From Balanoglossus misakiensis (taxonomy: Eukaryota; Hemichordata): a stretch of DNA of 64,000 nucleotides. Each line of letters begins with the position of its first letter. Positions within the stretch are counted from its first letter, which is position 1. The position numbers were made by a program, and so were the translations under genes. The notes beneath the pieces were generated by a model. It saw nothing but the letters and a program-made list of their open reading frames with translations. It did no database searches and was not told the DNA's origin. Location of the stretch: assembly GCA_040954595.2 (NCBI GenBank), contig CM082583.2, positions 3,844,001-3,908,000 on the forward strand, given 5' to 3'. Positions 51,739 to 64,000 of this stretch are shown here, piece by piece.

Positions 51739-54700
51739 CTATTGAAAACTATCATTCTTCTTTAGAGGCTGTTCACTGAGCTTGTGTGTGTTGGCCCATA
51801 TCACATCCCCTATCTTCTCTGCTGGAACATCAACATTATCAAGGCTGCAGTCAAAAACACCTGGTGGCTGTGAATAAACCAGAGAAGAGTGACGAATTCT
51901 GAAGGGCGCGAGTGGACTGCATCCCACAAATTCGTTAGGGCCTTTCTCACTTGGGTTTTCATGAATAATTAACAAGGGTCATGGATGGGATATGCACAGG
52001 TGTATAACGTACATGTATTGGTGTCATTATGAGGACAATGTCCATAGAAAATTAATCAAAGTAGTACATGTACTAGTATTACACCATGATTGAAACTGTG
52101 ATACTAAGTACAGTAAAACCTGTCTAAACCAAACACCAAAGGGGCTGAAGAAATTGTTCGATTTACACAGTTCTTTAGTTTATAGAGGTTCTTTTTACGT
52201 GGTTCTATGTGAATAGGACAGGAAAAGATTACTGGTATAGACAGGTTTCCAAATCAGACAGGATTTGGTTTACACAGGTTTAACTGTAGCTATGTTGCTA
52301 CAATTTAACACATTCTAACTTACGTACCTGATCTGATGGACATTTGTATGCAGCTTTGGAGAACTGCACCATGCTGTTCACCACAGAGAGTCCATGCCAC
52401 TGACAAAACTGTTCAGTCTCACCGTCGCTAGTGAATTTCAACCACTGTTTGAGAACAGTGATTGGAAACTTGGTATTTTTACTGCTGTATGCAGTGTTTA
52501 ATATTTTCAAGGCATGCCTGGGGAATGAGACAGAAATGAGTTTTAATACAAAACTCACCAAATTCACAAGGCTTGAAGGACTGATAGTTAGAAAGACAGA
52601 CGGATATGGTGATGACAATAGCCTCCTCTTTGATACACGGGTGCCAAAATGTGTCTAACCGCTGGATAAAACATAATGAACCACCAAATTTCTGAACACA
52701 TCACAGCAGAGATGAACACATTAACTTGTCTGTTTTTTTTATGCAAGTGTCTTACATGTATGTATAGAACACATTGACTGTTGCACAGAGTAGACAATGA
52801 TCAGTTTACCACTTACTTTCTTATTACAGGAAAGTGTTGATGAATTGCACAATTCTGCAGAATGGAGCATTTCTCAGTCATGAGAAACAGTCGGAAAAAA
52901 TTATGTTCTAGGAAAGCTCTGTTGATGGATAAAGCATGCTGCACTTGCTTGTGTTGCCTGAAACAGTGACAAAGATTTCTTCAATGTTTAGAGAAATGAA
53001 AACATGAGAAAAAGTCTAAACATTTGCCAACAATAAAGCAAATTATCAAAACACTGTACCATCCAAGAATCAACCAGATCAAAATATGACCCTGCATAAC
53101 CTATATTAATTATTTCAAAATGCAAGTTAACATTAACGCTGCAGATGTCATAAAAACTTTCAACGTTTCATGGGCTTATCAGATACCCATATAGCTTCTG
53201 ACACTGAAAAGAAACGTGTTGAATAATGAATATCTTACCTGACATGTTTGGGCAATGAAACTGCATGAAATAAGGCTTCCATTGAACCTGAAAAAATTCC
53301 GCAAAAACACAACTGTCAAAGCATAATACGCGCTGGGTCAAGACATTTAACCTTTGTCCTGCCAAGCAGATTGGTTAATAGATGCCATCAGTATATGAAA
53401 TTGTGCATACGTACTAGCATGGATTTACAATTCTAAATATATTTTTTCAATGTTCTTCTTTGGGCCTCTCTGGGTTTCAACTAACAAACTTCTGATGCCA
53501 CCATCTATCCACTGGATCAAAACGAGGCCAAAGGCCATGAGAGGTTTACAACAAGCGATCCAAAAACCCACGAGTTTTAGAGCTGTCAAAACACAATAAT
53601 CCATATTACCTTCCGGTACTTAAATTTACACCATAAATTTGCTTTGTGATGGGGTCTCTTTCAATTCTCAGTTTCTAGGTCAATTAAAATGAATCAGCCC
53701 CCCCCCCCCCCAATTTTGAATTTCTCTTTCCCCACGTCTCTTTTTGTTGCGTGTCACTACATTGGTCAAACTTCCATTTTCACACCCCCCCCCCCCCAAC
53801 TAATCACTTTGGTTTGTCTTCTATACTGGCACATCAGGGGAATTAATACATGTAGGTGTTGTCAATACATGTGGTGCCAAGTCTACAAATGCAATACACT
53901 TGACAAATGAACTTTTCCTGGCGCCATATTTTAATTAAACAGGTAAAAAACTCTTTACAGTACAAACACACACACACATTCGGGAAACCCCATATCTTAA
54001 AATTGCTCTTCTCTTACCTAGGTTGTGTAATAAGTAGAGTGATTCAAATTCTTCTCTGTTGTCCAACATCTCATCACTTTCATCATAACAGACAAGTAAT
54101 CTTTTCAAACATTGCTGAACGTGAGAGTTATTGAGGTGAGGATCAAAATGATGCAGTGGTTCTTTTCGAAGTCTGTTATTTAGAAAACAAAATCCAAAAA
54201 GAAGTTTTGGCTGCTGTGAACTTCTTGGCATCAAGGACAATTATAAGGTACCAGATAAAAATTGTCCCTATTTGATTGTGTTTACAGGTAGGTTAGCGAT
54301 CACACTGTTTTAAAACACTGATATGATTATGTTAGATGTACATACTATTCTAATTCTTGCATGATTTGAGCAAAATTCATAACTGTTAACAAGAGACTAC
54401 AACCTGCTCACTGGTGGCAGTGAGCATTGTAGTTGTCAATTGTTAAAATCAAAGTCGAACATTTATCACGATTGTCTGAAAACTTGCCAGTTCAGTAAGC
54501 ATTTCCACATAAATTGCTTTCATTTCAAATTACCACAAAACACAAAAAGATAATGGGGATATCAAATACTGAATGAAGCTCTTACTGAAATAACTTGCCT
54601 GTAACTGGCATAGATATGAAACCTCACAATTGGTTCCAATATTGTAATGCAATGTCTTGGAGATAATTGTTGAAGTGTCATGTCTTGTCGTATGCAGTGC

Positions 54701-55744
54701 ATCCTGTCTGACGCAAAGTTGTAGATTTCCAGCCAGGAAACATCTTGCCTTGTCAACAATCTAGATTGAAAACAAGTCATTGTCAATGACATAGTAATTT
54801 AGTATCCACTGGATTAACAACAGTGAATATGGTAGAATGAAACACGACTCGAGTCATGTCAGCAAAATGGCTCTGAAAATATTTCTCAGTATTTAGCCTG
54901 TTAGGCCAATGTGTGCGTATTAAACATATTGATCATTATATCACATACACAGTTCTTTCATTGAGTTTCACTAAAATTAGTTGAAATATGTTCTTGCTTG
55001 TCTGAGAAATTGCTCTGATTATAAAAAAATTACACGAATGAAATTGGTTCTATCGGGGTAGGGTGTCTGAGTAATGGTTCTGGATGGGTTGAGAATAGAT
55101 TCAGGAATAGACAGACAGGCAGACAGACAGAGACAGACACAGGTAGTCAGACATGCAGAAACACCAAGAACAATCCATTTCCCCCTTGCTTTGTCCATGG
55201 AGACTCCTCAAAAGTCACCAATTTACAATTAAAAAAGAAATTACAATTTTCATGCATTTATGGAAACCCACATGTGTCAGTAGTTCTTATAAGTTGTCAT
55301 CATAAAAAAACAATCACAATCCTGTAGGAAAATCTGAGGTAATGATATTACCTGTTGACAAGGTAATCAAGGGTCTTCATCAGTACATGTGGTGGTCTTA
55401 GTTCATCTTCACTTGGTCCTTTTTTACCAGCTGCAGATCTGCAAAACTCTTTCACTGTTCTTCTTGGGTCAGCCTTTGGTCTATTTGATGAAAAATAGTG
55501 TCATAGTACAGATTCAGTGAAAAATCAGAGTGTGGAGAATTTTCTAAAAAGCAAGAGGATGTTTTAACAATTCATCATATTCACACATTGACTTAATTGG
55601 ATACGCCAGGAGTACAAGGAAGCCCAACCTGGTAAATCCACTCTCCCCAAGACCTGGAACCAGGAAGGGATCAGGCCTTACCTTGCAAGCTTGTTTGTTC
55701 CTGGAACTATTTCAAATGGATGGAGTCTGCATTGTTTTTCTCTC
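51739..55744 (-). CDS. SAC3D1: SAC3 domain-containing protein 1-like, 5' end missing
   Basis: Exons in order of translation: 55682-55744, 55352-55480, 54599-54760, 54018-54172, 53239-53287, 52817-52957, 52328-52517 and a last exon ending at 51739 (stop TAG 51739-51741). Phases agree throughout. The SAC3/GANP core is clear: ADPRRTVKEFCRSAAGK, SDRMHCIRQDMTLQ, ILEPIVRFHIYASYR, HFDPHLNNSHVQQCLKRLL, INRAFLEHNFFRLF and FCQWHGLSVV. SAC3-fold proteins act as scaffolds (TREX-2 family) or, as SAC3D1/SHD1, at centrosomes and in mitosis; the short size fits SAC3D1 rather than GANP. Exon 54599-54760 ends at a GC donor (TACAG|GCAAGT). The last exon could start at 51867 or 51945; both keep phase. The exon with the start codon was not found above 55744. 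Confidence 0.88.
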
Positions 55745-57927
55745 CTAATGAAGAATCGAATGCAAGTATAAGCAAGATAGATAGATCATAGGGAGTCGTC
55801 ATCAACTACATCTACAGTTTCTTTCAAATGCTTTTTTTTAGCATGACTGTGAAAGTTCAAAGGTTAAAGCTCTATGCTAGGTCTATGACCCATGCTATTG
55901 GGATTATACTCTTATGCCAGATCGTAGCTGTACAACGGTTTGGGAGGGGGGGGCGCTCGGGGTAATCAGCACCCCCCCCCCCCGACGGTACAGCTGCGTT
56001 TACCACAGCTAGCTATCGATAATCAGATCTACACCAGATCCAAACCCATCCAAACACAAGCTGTATGACGTCGGGCACCGGCGGCGTGTCAACGTCAGTG
56101 CATGTATTATTAATAATTTCATGGTGCCTCCATGGGTTCATTCACGGCTCCGATGGAGAAACTGTGGTTAAATGAACAAAATAAACACAAATACAAGAAC
56201 TTACATAAACATCTCGCGTTGTGGACACATATCCGTGCATCTCCCTACGTTGGTATCCGGGAGGTCACACATTCTGTGCAGCACGCTTTAAGTTATTGCG
56301 CAGTGATCATATAAAATTATGTTATGGCGATTTAACTTGCTTAGCATACCATGTGTATTATTTTATGACGTCCACGACGCAGGCCAGGGCGATTCCTGTA
56401 CAATGTATTTTGCTTTCACTTCGACTACCACCTGTAAGTTGGTTGATCGCCACATTGACCTTGCGTTGACCCACAATGACCTCGTTGACCTCATGTTCGG
56501 AAAAGAGCGCCGCCTGTAGACGAGAAAAACGGGATCACGTTTGCAAGTTTGGATACGATTTTTGCAGATACGCTATCAATCACTTGATCAGGCCAATGCA
56601 CTATTTGATATATATCCTATTGTAAATGGAACCGCCTTCTCACATCTGTTTTGCCTTTTCAAACGTCTTTTTTGAAAAATAAAACAAATGTAACAAACGT
56701 CACAATCATTTTGTATGGTTGTAGGAGCATTTAGATGGATTTGCTGCAATGTCAGTCGCAGGCCATGGGGTGAAGTTTTTGCTAGTAAACTGCATTCACG
56801 ACTTATCATTGTTATTTTCGGTCATTTCTGGCAAATTCGTTCTGAAACTGTAGTGGCTGTCCAAAATAAGCAACAAAAAAGTAAAGACATTATAGCGACA
56901 TTATATTGGCAGAAGTGTGGTTTTTAGGCGGTACTTGTTATTCTGATATGCGACATTAACATTATTGTGCGGTCAGACCTTAGCATGTTTACGGGTTTTG
57001 CCTTATGACCTCGTGATTTTAATTTATGATCATATGAAAGTAGTCCATCTTATTTGGAAATTGTATTCAAATTAGCAGTTGTTGACTTAAAAAAACAGAG
57101 TGGACCTTTTATAAATCTTCGATACACATGGCTTCTGTGTTACGCGGAAACATTTTTAATTACAATGTCGCTTGCCTCAAATAAAAGGTGAATATAGGGT
57201 TGTCGGCTGGTAAAATACTGAAGCACACAACTTTCCCTAGGTATAATATTACCACCCCAGCTATTACCACCCTAAAAGAACGTGCTTTTTTGGACTTTTA
57301 TGGAACTCCTTGAGTCCAAAAGTCACCCCTCAAAACAATTGATTAGGGGCCATCTCTGACAACAAAAGAAATGTATTCGTTTGGATCCTAACCCCCACCC
57401 CTAAACAAAAGTTCAAAAGTGTAATGAATTAAGTTGATATCTGAAATAAAGTACAACGTTGAAGTTGGCCTATATATTGAGTAATGTTTGCCTCTGATCA
57501 TATGCACAGTTAGAAAATGGGAACGTGGGTGTATCCTTTGGAACTAGTTTGTGCTTTAATAAAAACATAATAGAATTTATCACCTATGAGTGTGAACTTG
57601 AAAGTGAAGTTGACTAAACGAATTTACCTCAACCCCCCCCCCCCAACGATTTTTTTTTCATTTGTTGAGCTTATGTGACAATCTGAGACGGTTCCTTAGC
57701 AAGCCATTTGCCATCTGTTTACAAGCAGTGGCCAATCGCCACACGCGGAAACGTGATAAATTTGTTTGGGGCGTGTCGCAGCTACCTAGAATGTTATATA
57801 GAGCAAAACCGACCAGTTGTGTACTAGTTTTCAAATGTAGATGTAAAATTGGTGTTTATCAGCCAGAGTTTTAGAAACGCTTGACGTTCGTTAAAAATCT
57901 TATTGGAAGATAAGGAGAAATTGCAGT
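55745..57927. other. Between SAC3D1-like and CLCA-like genes
   Basis: The missing first exon(s) of the SAC3D1-like gene should be here. It holds a hairpin around poly-G and poly-C runs (CGTAGCTGTAC near 55921 against GTACAGCTGCG near 55987) and clustered GGTCA/TGACC half-sites at 56452-56493 (TTGACCTTGCGTTGACCC and following), which resemble nuclear-receptor half-sites. No coding exon could be supported. Confidence 0.4.
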
Positions 57928-60900
57928 ATGGCCGCTCTGCGAATTTGCTTCTTGTTAATTCTCCTGCTTGCGTGTTCCACGAAGGGGATGCTGCGCAAAT
58001 CCAAGATTTCCCTGACAAACAACGAATACACAGGGATTCTGATAGCCATTCATGAAAACGTGGCAGAGGATGTTAATCTAATTGATAAAATACAAGTAAG
58101 CCATTATATTGCATTATATCTCCGATGTCAAATTGTCTTCAATTGATAGTTTTGATAGTTTAGTGTCACTGATAATGATAAGACATGTTTCCAATCTTCT
58201 TTTTTCGAGAATCTTGTAACGTCACTTTTTCGTATGTGTGTGAGACTTAAACAGTACACCACTGCTCAATCTGATTATAAAAAACATGTAAGGGTAAGGC
58301 GACGTCTTTTCGGCGTATGGTATTCTGAGGCGACAGCAAAAGAACTTACCGCGAAGTATAAGACGCCGTCGCCGTACCCTACATCTGATTTCAATCAGAC
58401 TGAGGTAGTCATATCCTGCTAAATATAAATGCAAAAATGCAACAAATTTCCATGGTCTATTTGATGTGAGACACATCCAGAGGTATACATATCATTCATG
58501 TGCCTTCAATTGTTGTTTACGTGAAACACATGAATGGGTGGTCACTGTAATGTAACAACTCGCGCCCACGGGGCAGTTTGTTCGATTTTTTGTAAGGATC
58601 CGACATTCGGCAAAAACTGCGTAAATCCACATCTCGGTTCGAAATTACAGTTACCCCCCCCCCCCCAAAAAAAAAAGTTTACATGCACTGCTTGCGTTCG
58701 CCAGATTCTCATCGAGTTTGATCACATAATTTTATTTTAAGAGTTTCCTCGAAAGGTTGTGACCGCTGTCAATATGCCACTTTACTCACAAATTACACAC
58801 ACTTGAGTAGTTAGTGGCGCAATGTTTGGGAGCTACACCGTTCATAACAGCCACTTCACTTCACCCCCCCCCCCAAAAAAAAAAGTTTACATGCACTGCT
58901 TGCGTTCGCCAGATTCTCATCGAGTTTGATCACCCAATTTTATTTTAAGAGTTTCCTCGAAAGGTTGTGACCGCTGTCAATATGCCACTTTACTCACAAA
59001 TTACACACACTTGAGTAGTTAGTGGCGCAATGTTTGGGAGCTACACCGTTCATAACAGCCACTTCACTTGACAATCTTTTGAACCCATCTTTACATTTCG
59101 TATCCATACGTGTTTACTTTTTAGTTTTTTTAAGCAGGTAAAGAACCCTTAAGTGGGGCGAAGTGTGTCTTTAGTGCGGGATGGGCAGAATTAAGGGGGA
59201 GGGGGCGCTTTACTGATCCTCCCCCCCCCCAAAAAAAATGTTTACATGCATTGCCTGTGTTTGTCTGATTCTCATAATCGAGTTTGGTCACCAAATTTTA
59301 TTTTGTGAGTTTCCTTGAAAGGTTGTGACCGCTGTAAATAGGTCATCTAACTCATACATCACACGCGCCAACTACACCATCCACATACTGCAGGCACTTG
59401 ACCACCGTTTGAACCCACCTTTATGCAAGGTCGTACCTACACGTCTTTATTTTTAGTTTGTAGGTTTCTTAACAGGGACTGAACCCTTAAGTGGCGAGAT
59501 GTGTTGTCGTTAGTAGGGCCGGGCAGAATTAACGGGGAGGGGGCGCTTTTGCTTTTCAATATGAGGATCCATGGAGGAAAGTGACCCCCCCCCCCCTGGC
59601 GCTTACATAAAGAAGTGACCCTCCACACAATTCGTGCATGAAACACAGTGACACCCATATGCGTCATCAACACGTGGAAATTATAAGCAAAGAAACGCTC
59701 AATTGCAATCTTCATCATAAACCAATCATCACAACGATCACGATTTAGGCCTTATTGATGTCGCCTGCAATTTTATAAAATAACATAATAATAGGCGATG
59801 TATATTTACCTTTGGTTAAAATGTTAACGATGGATAACAACTTTGAATATAATAGTTTTAAATCTTTGGCACAAGACTTAACTGTAACGACATTTGATTT
59901 GAATCTATGTCATTGATTTGTAACAGCTGGAGACATTATAAGTACTCTTTGATCGCCATGTTCATTCAATATAATGTACCTTTTTCGTGTTTTAATTGTG
60001 GGCTTCATCTCTTCATGGGAAATAGGAGATATTCACCGCTGCGTCGAGTGCCCTTTACCGAGCAACGCGTCAACGAGCTTTCTTCAAGAACATCACAATC
60101 TTATTGCCAGAAACATGGAGTGACGATATCGCAAGTTACCGTGGCGGCTGGGAAAGATTCGACGCTGCAAATGTCATCATCACCAACAACAGCAGGGATA
60201 TGCCCTACACGAATCAGTTTGAACCGTGTGGGCAAGAAGGTCAATTTATACATTTGACCGATGAATTTATTTATGACAGCCAAGGGACGATGAGGGACAC
60301 GTACGGTGACCCAGGTAGGGTTTCATGTCTTTGCAGATTTTTTACCATTTGAGTTCAAGTGCTCAACTTATCTCTAACTATAGTACCTAGGTATGTGCAG
60401 TTTTTCCCCACGCAGTGTCCACACATAGGTCACGCACCTCCAGTTCGACTTGAATATCCCGTTGACAAACATGTTGAAATGACATTGAAGACTACTGCAT
60501 TGCAAGCGCCAATAATTGATCAAAATGCCTGGGTAATGTGTAACACATGTACCGGTGAAAATATTTATATCTTCATGTGAAAAAAACGGTGTTAAAATAT
60601 TTAACCCTAAACCCGTATGTAGAGTAACAACCAGAGTCACATCCACAATGTTAGCAATTGTGTACTCTGTGGCATTTACACTTTGCGCCTGTTTTGATTT
60701 GCTACCAACTGTATGCGGCCCACATTCGGAGCCACAGACGACACCAGCCCTTAATTTTTTTTCTCGGGTTTCTTTTTCAGGGAAAGTGATTGTACATGAA
60801 TGGGGCCATCTCCGGTGGGGCCTCTTTGACGAATATCCTACTCCTGGTCAACATTTTTATTTGGGCGAGACGAATCACGTTGACGCCACACGATGTTCGT

Positions 60901-63671
60901 CTTCTGTACTTGGAAAGTTGTATGGGGAGAAGTGTGTCTGGAATCCGTCGACTGGTATACTTCCCGCCAAACACTGTACTTTCGACCCTCTCATTGAAAA
61001 TAACCAGGCAACAGGGTCATATATGTACGCCAGCTTCGTGGATTCGGTGAGTAGACCAACATTATTGATAATAACAGTTGGTACGGTGAGTTTTTTTCCA
61101 AGAGTTTCCGTGGATTGCAAGTAATCTCAAATTTCATTATATACATGTAGCTCATATTTATTAACGCGTTTTAGCCAATGTCGTGTGTCTGCATGTCAGT
61201 CAGTCAGTCAGTCTGTATGTTCAATTTCAGTATGTTTGTTCTAATAAATTCTTAATATTCTTAGGTGGTTGACTTCTGCCACAGTGACATCAACGGAGAT
61301 CCGGGATCACTCCATAACGCCATGGCTCCTAACCTACAGAACATACTGTGTTCATATCGCAGTGCCTGGGACGTGATGCTGGAATCTGAAGATTTCAAGA
61401 ATGGCGCCAATCAGGCCAGACAAGTGACTGACACCACACCGACTTTCCACATCATGAAAGCAAAACCACTGAGAATCGTGTTTGTACTAGACGTCTCCGG
61501 CAGCATGGTAACGCCCGCTTTTAATTTCAACGTTTTGTGGTCGCCGATCAAAACATGCAATATGGTGATGTTATAGGGCGCGGTCATACGATAGTTTCAA
61601 GGAACAAAGCACAGAAAATTTACACTGCTCTCATGCAATAGCTATTTGAATGTATCGTTTGCATCTTCAAGTGCATTTGTCTGCATCCCCTGCATACACA
61701 GACATAAATATACATTGTTTTCAATTGTATTTCTATGCCTTCGCAGAGTAGCCGTATTGTCACACTGAAACAAATCGCAATCAAGTATATTCGAACAACT
61801 GTACCAGATGGTCACTTCATTGGAATCGTCGAGTTCGAATCACAGGCAGAAATAAAATCCTATCTGATTGAAACAACACACAATCGTGACAGTTTAGTGA
61901 GCATGTTGCCGACAAGTGTTGGTGGTTTCACTTGTATTGGCTGCGGATTGGAAGCTGGTCTAGAGGTGAGATGTGTGTTGCCATTAATGGCTGTGGCAAA
62001 GAAACAACTTTACCTCCTGGCATGTCCTTGACATTGTAGTGTTTGGAAGAAGGTGGGAGGGAGGGAGGGAGGGAGGGAAAGATGGAGGTATCGCTATGTA
62101 GACAAAATTGTTATGAGTGGCCCTGTTTGTCTTTTTCCATGGACGGGAAGGGGGTCAGGCACTGTACCAGAATGAATCCGATCCCATGCTGGAAAATATA
62201 AACTGATCAGTCCATAAGAGTCCACCATATTCACTAATATCTCTGTTAAATTGTCACTCTGAGTTACAAGTACGATAGGATCGTTTTTCCATTGGACCAT
62301 GATTCTTTTTTCTATAACCACGTGCCATTCTTTTTGTTAGAAACAGTCAGGTTTAATACATATAAGCCATAATCTAAGTTTGGATGAACTTTGATTTCTA
62401 TGTACATGTACAAAATTTCGCTTGATTTCTGCTGACCATTAACTCTCACAGATGTTATATGAGAATTCAAAACCAGACGTAACGTAATACACTCAGACTG
62501 GAGCTTCACTCACCTCAATTTTAACGGAGCATAACACGCCAAAAAAACGCGGCAAACGCGGTTTTATTCGATAATCTCCTCGCGGTCGTTCGTTTACTCT
62601 TAGTTATCGTCTCTGAAAGACAAGTTTCCGTAATAAGAGCGACGCATTTGTTTTCTTCTATCTTCAAGGTACTAGAGCACGGGGGACAACGTCCTGAGGG
62701 AGGAATACTCTTGCTAATAAGTGATGGTGGTGAGAATGTGCTTCCGTATATTAGAGATGTCAAACCTACTTTGATAAGCAAAGGTGTCAGTGTGGACACA
62801 ATATCATTTGGTAGTTCAGCAGACGAGAAGTTGTCGAATCTGTCTACAGAGACTGGTGGACTTTCTTTCCATTATAGCGAAGCTGCAAATTCTACGGGTC
62901 TCAGTGACAGTCTGTCGGCGACCATAACTTCAAGGCTCGGCGGAAGCTCAGATTTGATTGTCGAAGTAAGTGACAGTCGTCGTACATTGTAGCATATATA
63001 CGTTCAAAAATGATTTGACCCCATTTAGATCAAGGACCCCTCTCCAGCTAAGCGAATACTCAAAAGTTCGAGGTGTTGATGTTAGCCACAGGGCATCGCT
63101 TTCCATAACGTGTCCCATAGGCCAGCAACATTGTTCACACTTCAGTGTGAAAGAGCTTTAAATTGTCGCGTTATTTAGCATAACCATTTAACTGTGTGCA
63201 TTTCTAGGTCTGTCTTTGTCAATGCACAATTAGTACTTTGCTATGCATGCTATGAATTAGGTGAAAAATAAACATGTACCGTGAAACACTGAAAACTTTT
63301 CTTAGCCAGTATGACGACATCAATTCCTAAGCATAGAAAGTCAACACTCAGAATGACAGAGTTATTTGTCCTGAAATGATTCAGCCTTTTGAAGAACAAC
63401 ATGTGTGGTATTCAAGTTGTAAAACTTAGGATTTCTCTCTTTTTTAAAGTTGTACAGTGAGAAACACACCCTTACTGGCAAAATCGTAAGTTCAATATAC
63501 ATCGATGCCACCATTGGACTAAGGACAGTGTTTGTTTTCCTGGGGTCCGCATCACCGCCAACTGTAATCGTGCGCACACCAGACGGGGAAATCATTGACA
63601 ATTCATCGCCTGAATACACAAGTGACGTTGATTCAAGTACCACGACTATCAGGATCGGCGGCAATGCAAAG
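57928..63671 (+). CDS. CLCA-type (calcium-activated chloride channel regulator) protein, 3' end beyond window
   Basis: Exons: 57928-58095, 60026-60314, 60781-61046, 61265-61507, 61747-61965, 62669-62965 and 63450-63671, in phase, 568 residues so far (family about 900). Signal peptide LRICFLLILLLACSTKG, then the CLCA N-terminal domain (EYTGILIAIHENVAED; ITILLPETWSDD), the metalloprotease motif HEWGHLRWGLFDEY (residues 158-171, matching HExxHxxxGxxDE), and a vWA domain with MIDAS DVSGSM (317-322) and GGILLLISDGGEN. CLCA proteins are secreted or surface proteins that cleave themselves and, through vWA, stabilise TMEM16A chloride channels. The zinc ligands and MIDAS serines are present, so both activities seem intact. 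The fibronectin-like C-terminal part lies to the right. Confidence 0.95.
58263..58415. repeat. Diverged relative of the 10632 foldback element
   Basis: The right half (GTCGCCGTACCCTACATCTG then ATTTCAATCAGACTGA) matches the right arm at 10695-10730; the left half (AATCTGATTATAAAAAACAT, GGGTAAGGCGACGTCTT) pairs with it imperfectly. It lies in intron 1 of the CLCA-type gene. Confidence 0.6.
58653..59595. repeat. Nested tandem repeat with poly-C starts in CLCA intron 1
   Basis: Each unit begins with a run of C then A then TTTACATGCA. Units start at about 58653, 58863 and 59219. The first two are 208 bp apart and differ at only a couple of bases; the second and third define a longer, older period of about 355 bp, whose second half (CCCTTAAGTGG, GGGCAGAATTAA, GGAGGGGGCGCTTT) recurs at about 59148-59210 and 59487-59550. 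Confidence 0.85.
61195..61214. repeat. (GTCA)n microsatellite
   Basis: GTCAGTCAGTCAGTCAGTC in CLCA intron 3, about 50 bp before the acceptor of exon 4. Confidence 0.7.
62053..62079. repeat. (GGGA)n microsatellite
   Basis: GGGAGGGAGGGAGGGAGGG in CLCA intron 5; capable of forming a G-quadruplex on the plus strand. Confidence 0.7.
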
Positions 63672-63724
63672 GTAGGCTATTGTGCAATACGTGCATCTAC
63701 GGCTAATGATGATTTTCTCAAAGT

Positions 63725-63800
63725 TAAAGGGACAAAGTCTCTCTCTCGCTGCCCCTTTCCCATTAATTATGTTTGATACAAAACACCGTTTATGTTATTC
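63725..63800 (+). repeat. Dispersed repeat (GGGACAAAGTCTC family), third copy
   Basis: AAAGGGACAAAGTCTCTCTC, GCTGCCCCTTTCCCATTAAT, TATGTTTGATACAAAACACC. It begins 54 bp after the donor of CLCA exon 7. A separate inverted pair TAAAATTCAC..GTGAATTTTA lies at 63868-63902. Confidence 0.65.
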
Positions 63801-64000
63801 TATGGAAAGGTTATTTCACGAGTAACGTTTCGTTACGCTGTATCACCTCACTTTTGGTCATCAGTTCGTAAAATTCACGAGGCCGCAGGCCGAGTGAATT
63901 TTATTGATGTAATGGGTAATTGAAAATGTTTTAATAATCAGCACCTCCATGCCATAACGTGGCAATCTAGGCTAACGAGTCATGTGACTTACAAAGAAAA

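Noticed and set aside
55950-55990. Poly-C/poly-G hairpin as a regulatory element
   Set aside because: Runs of C or G occur all over this window (for example 1267, 11011, 53700, 53786, 57637, 58653, 59220, 59585), so a special role is not supported.

Overview
The window is animal nuclear DNA. Its genes are broken into many short exons with GT-AG (twice GC-AG) introns, several introns run for kilobases, and the space between exons is full of microsatellites, poly-C/poly-G runs and foldback (MITE-like) repeats. The gene set (CLCA-type protein, C-type lectin, small vWD protein, unconventional myosin, SAC3-domain protein, ribosomal protein S15, complex I PSST subunit) fits a non-vertebrate bilaterian. 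A hemichordate or cephalochordate seems most likely to me and a lophotrochozoan is not excluded. I cannot name the species.

Layout. 1-6.0 kb: first intron and first coding exon of a minus-strand FERM gene of the FRMD3/FRMD5 kind that runs off the left edge. 7.6-8.5 kb: a Harbinger-like terminus and two exons of a Myb/SANT-like protein that stop against the next promoter. 8.6-10.5 kb: complete RPS15 (+). 12.5-16.7 kb: NDUFS7 (-), sharing a divergent promoter with 16.7-19.7 kb, a single-coding-exon gene (+) for an acidic protein with an AKAP-like amphipathic helix. 21.1-24.3 kb: secreted C-type lectin (+) with a 13-nt microexon. 25.5-43.3 kb: a 30-exon minus-strand myosin ending in an SH2 domain and a proline-rich tail. 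46.0-50.8 kb: a small secreted vWF-D protein (+). 51.7-55.7 kb: SAC3D1-like gene (-), 5' end not found. 57.9-63.7 kb: CLCA-type gene (+), running off the right edge.

The main discovery is the myosin. Thirty exons join in phase into a 1,078-residue protein: a complete motor (P-loop, switch I, switch II), one clear IQ motif, then an SH2 domain that keeps its phosphotyrosine-binding arginine, then polyproline. No vertebrate myosin class has this layout as far as I know. The SH2 domain and the segment before it resemble the vertebrate adaptor family SH2D2A/SH2D7/HSH2D, so those adaptors may descend from, or share a source with, a myosin tail.

Other points of interest are the NDUFS7-RPS15 linkage (also close neighbours on human 19p13.3), the candidate A-kinase anchoring protein, twin 462-bp foldback repeats, a TTAA-flanked element, and several dispersed repeat families with two or more copies inside the window.
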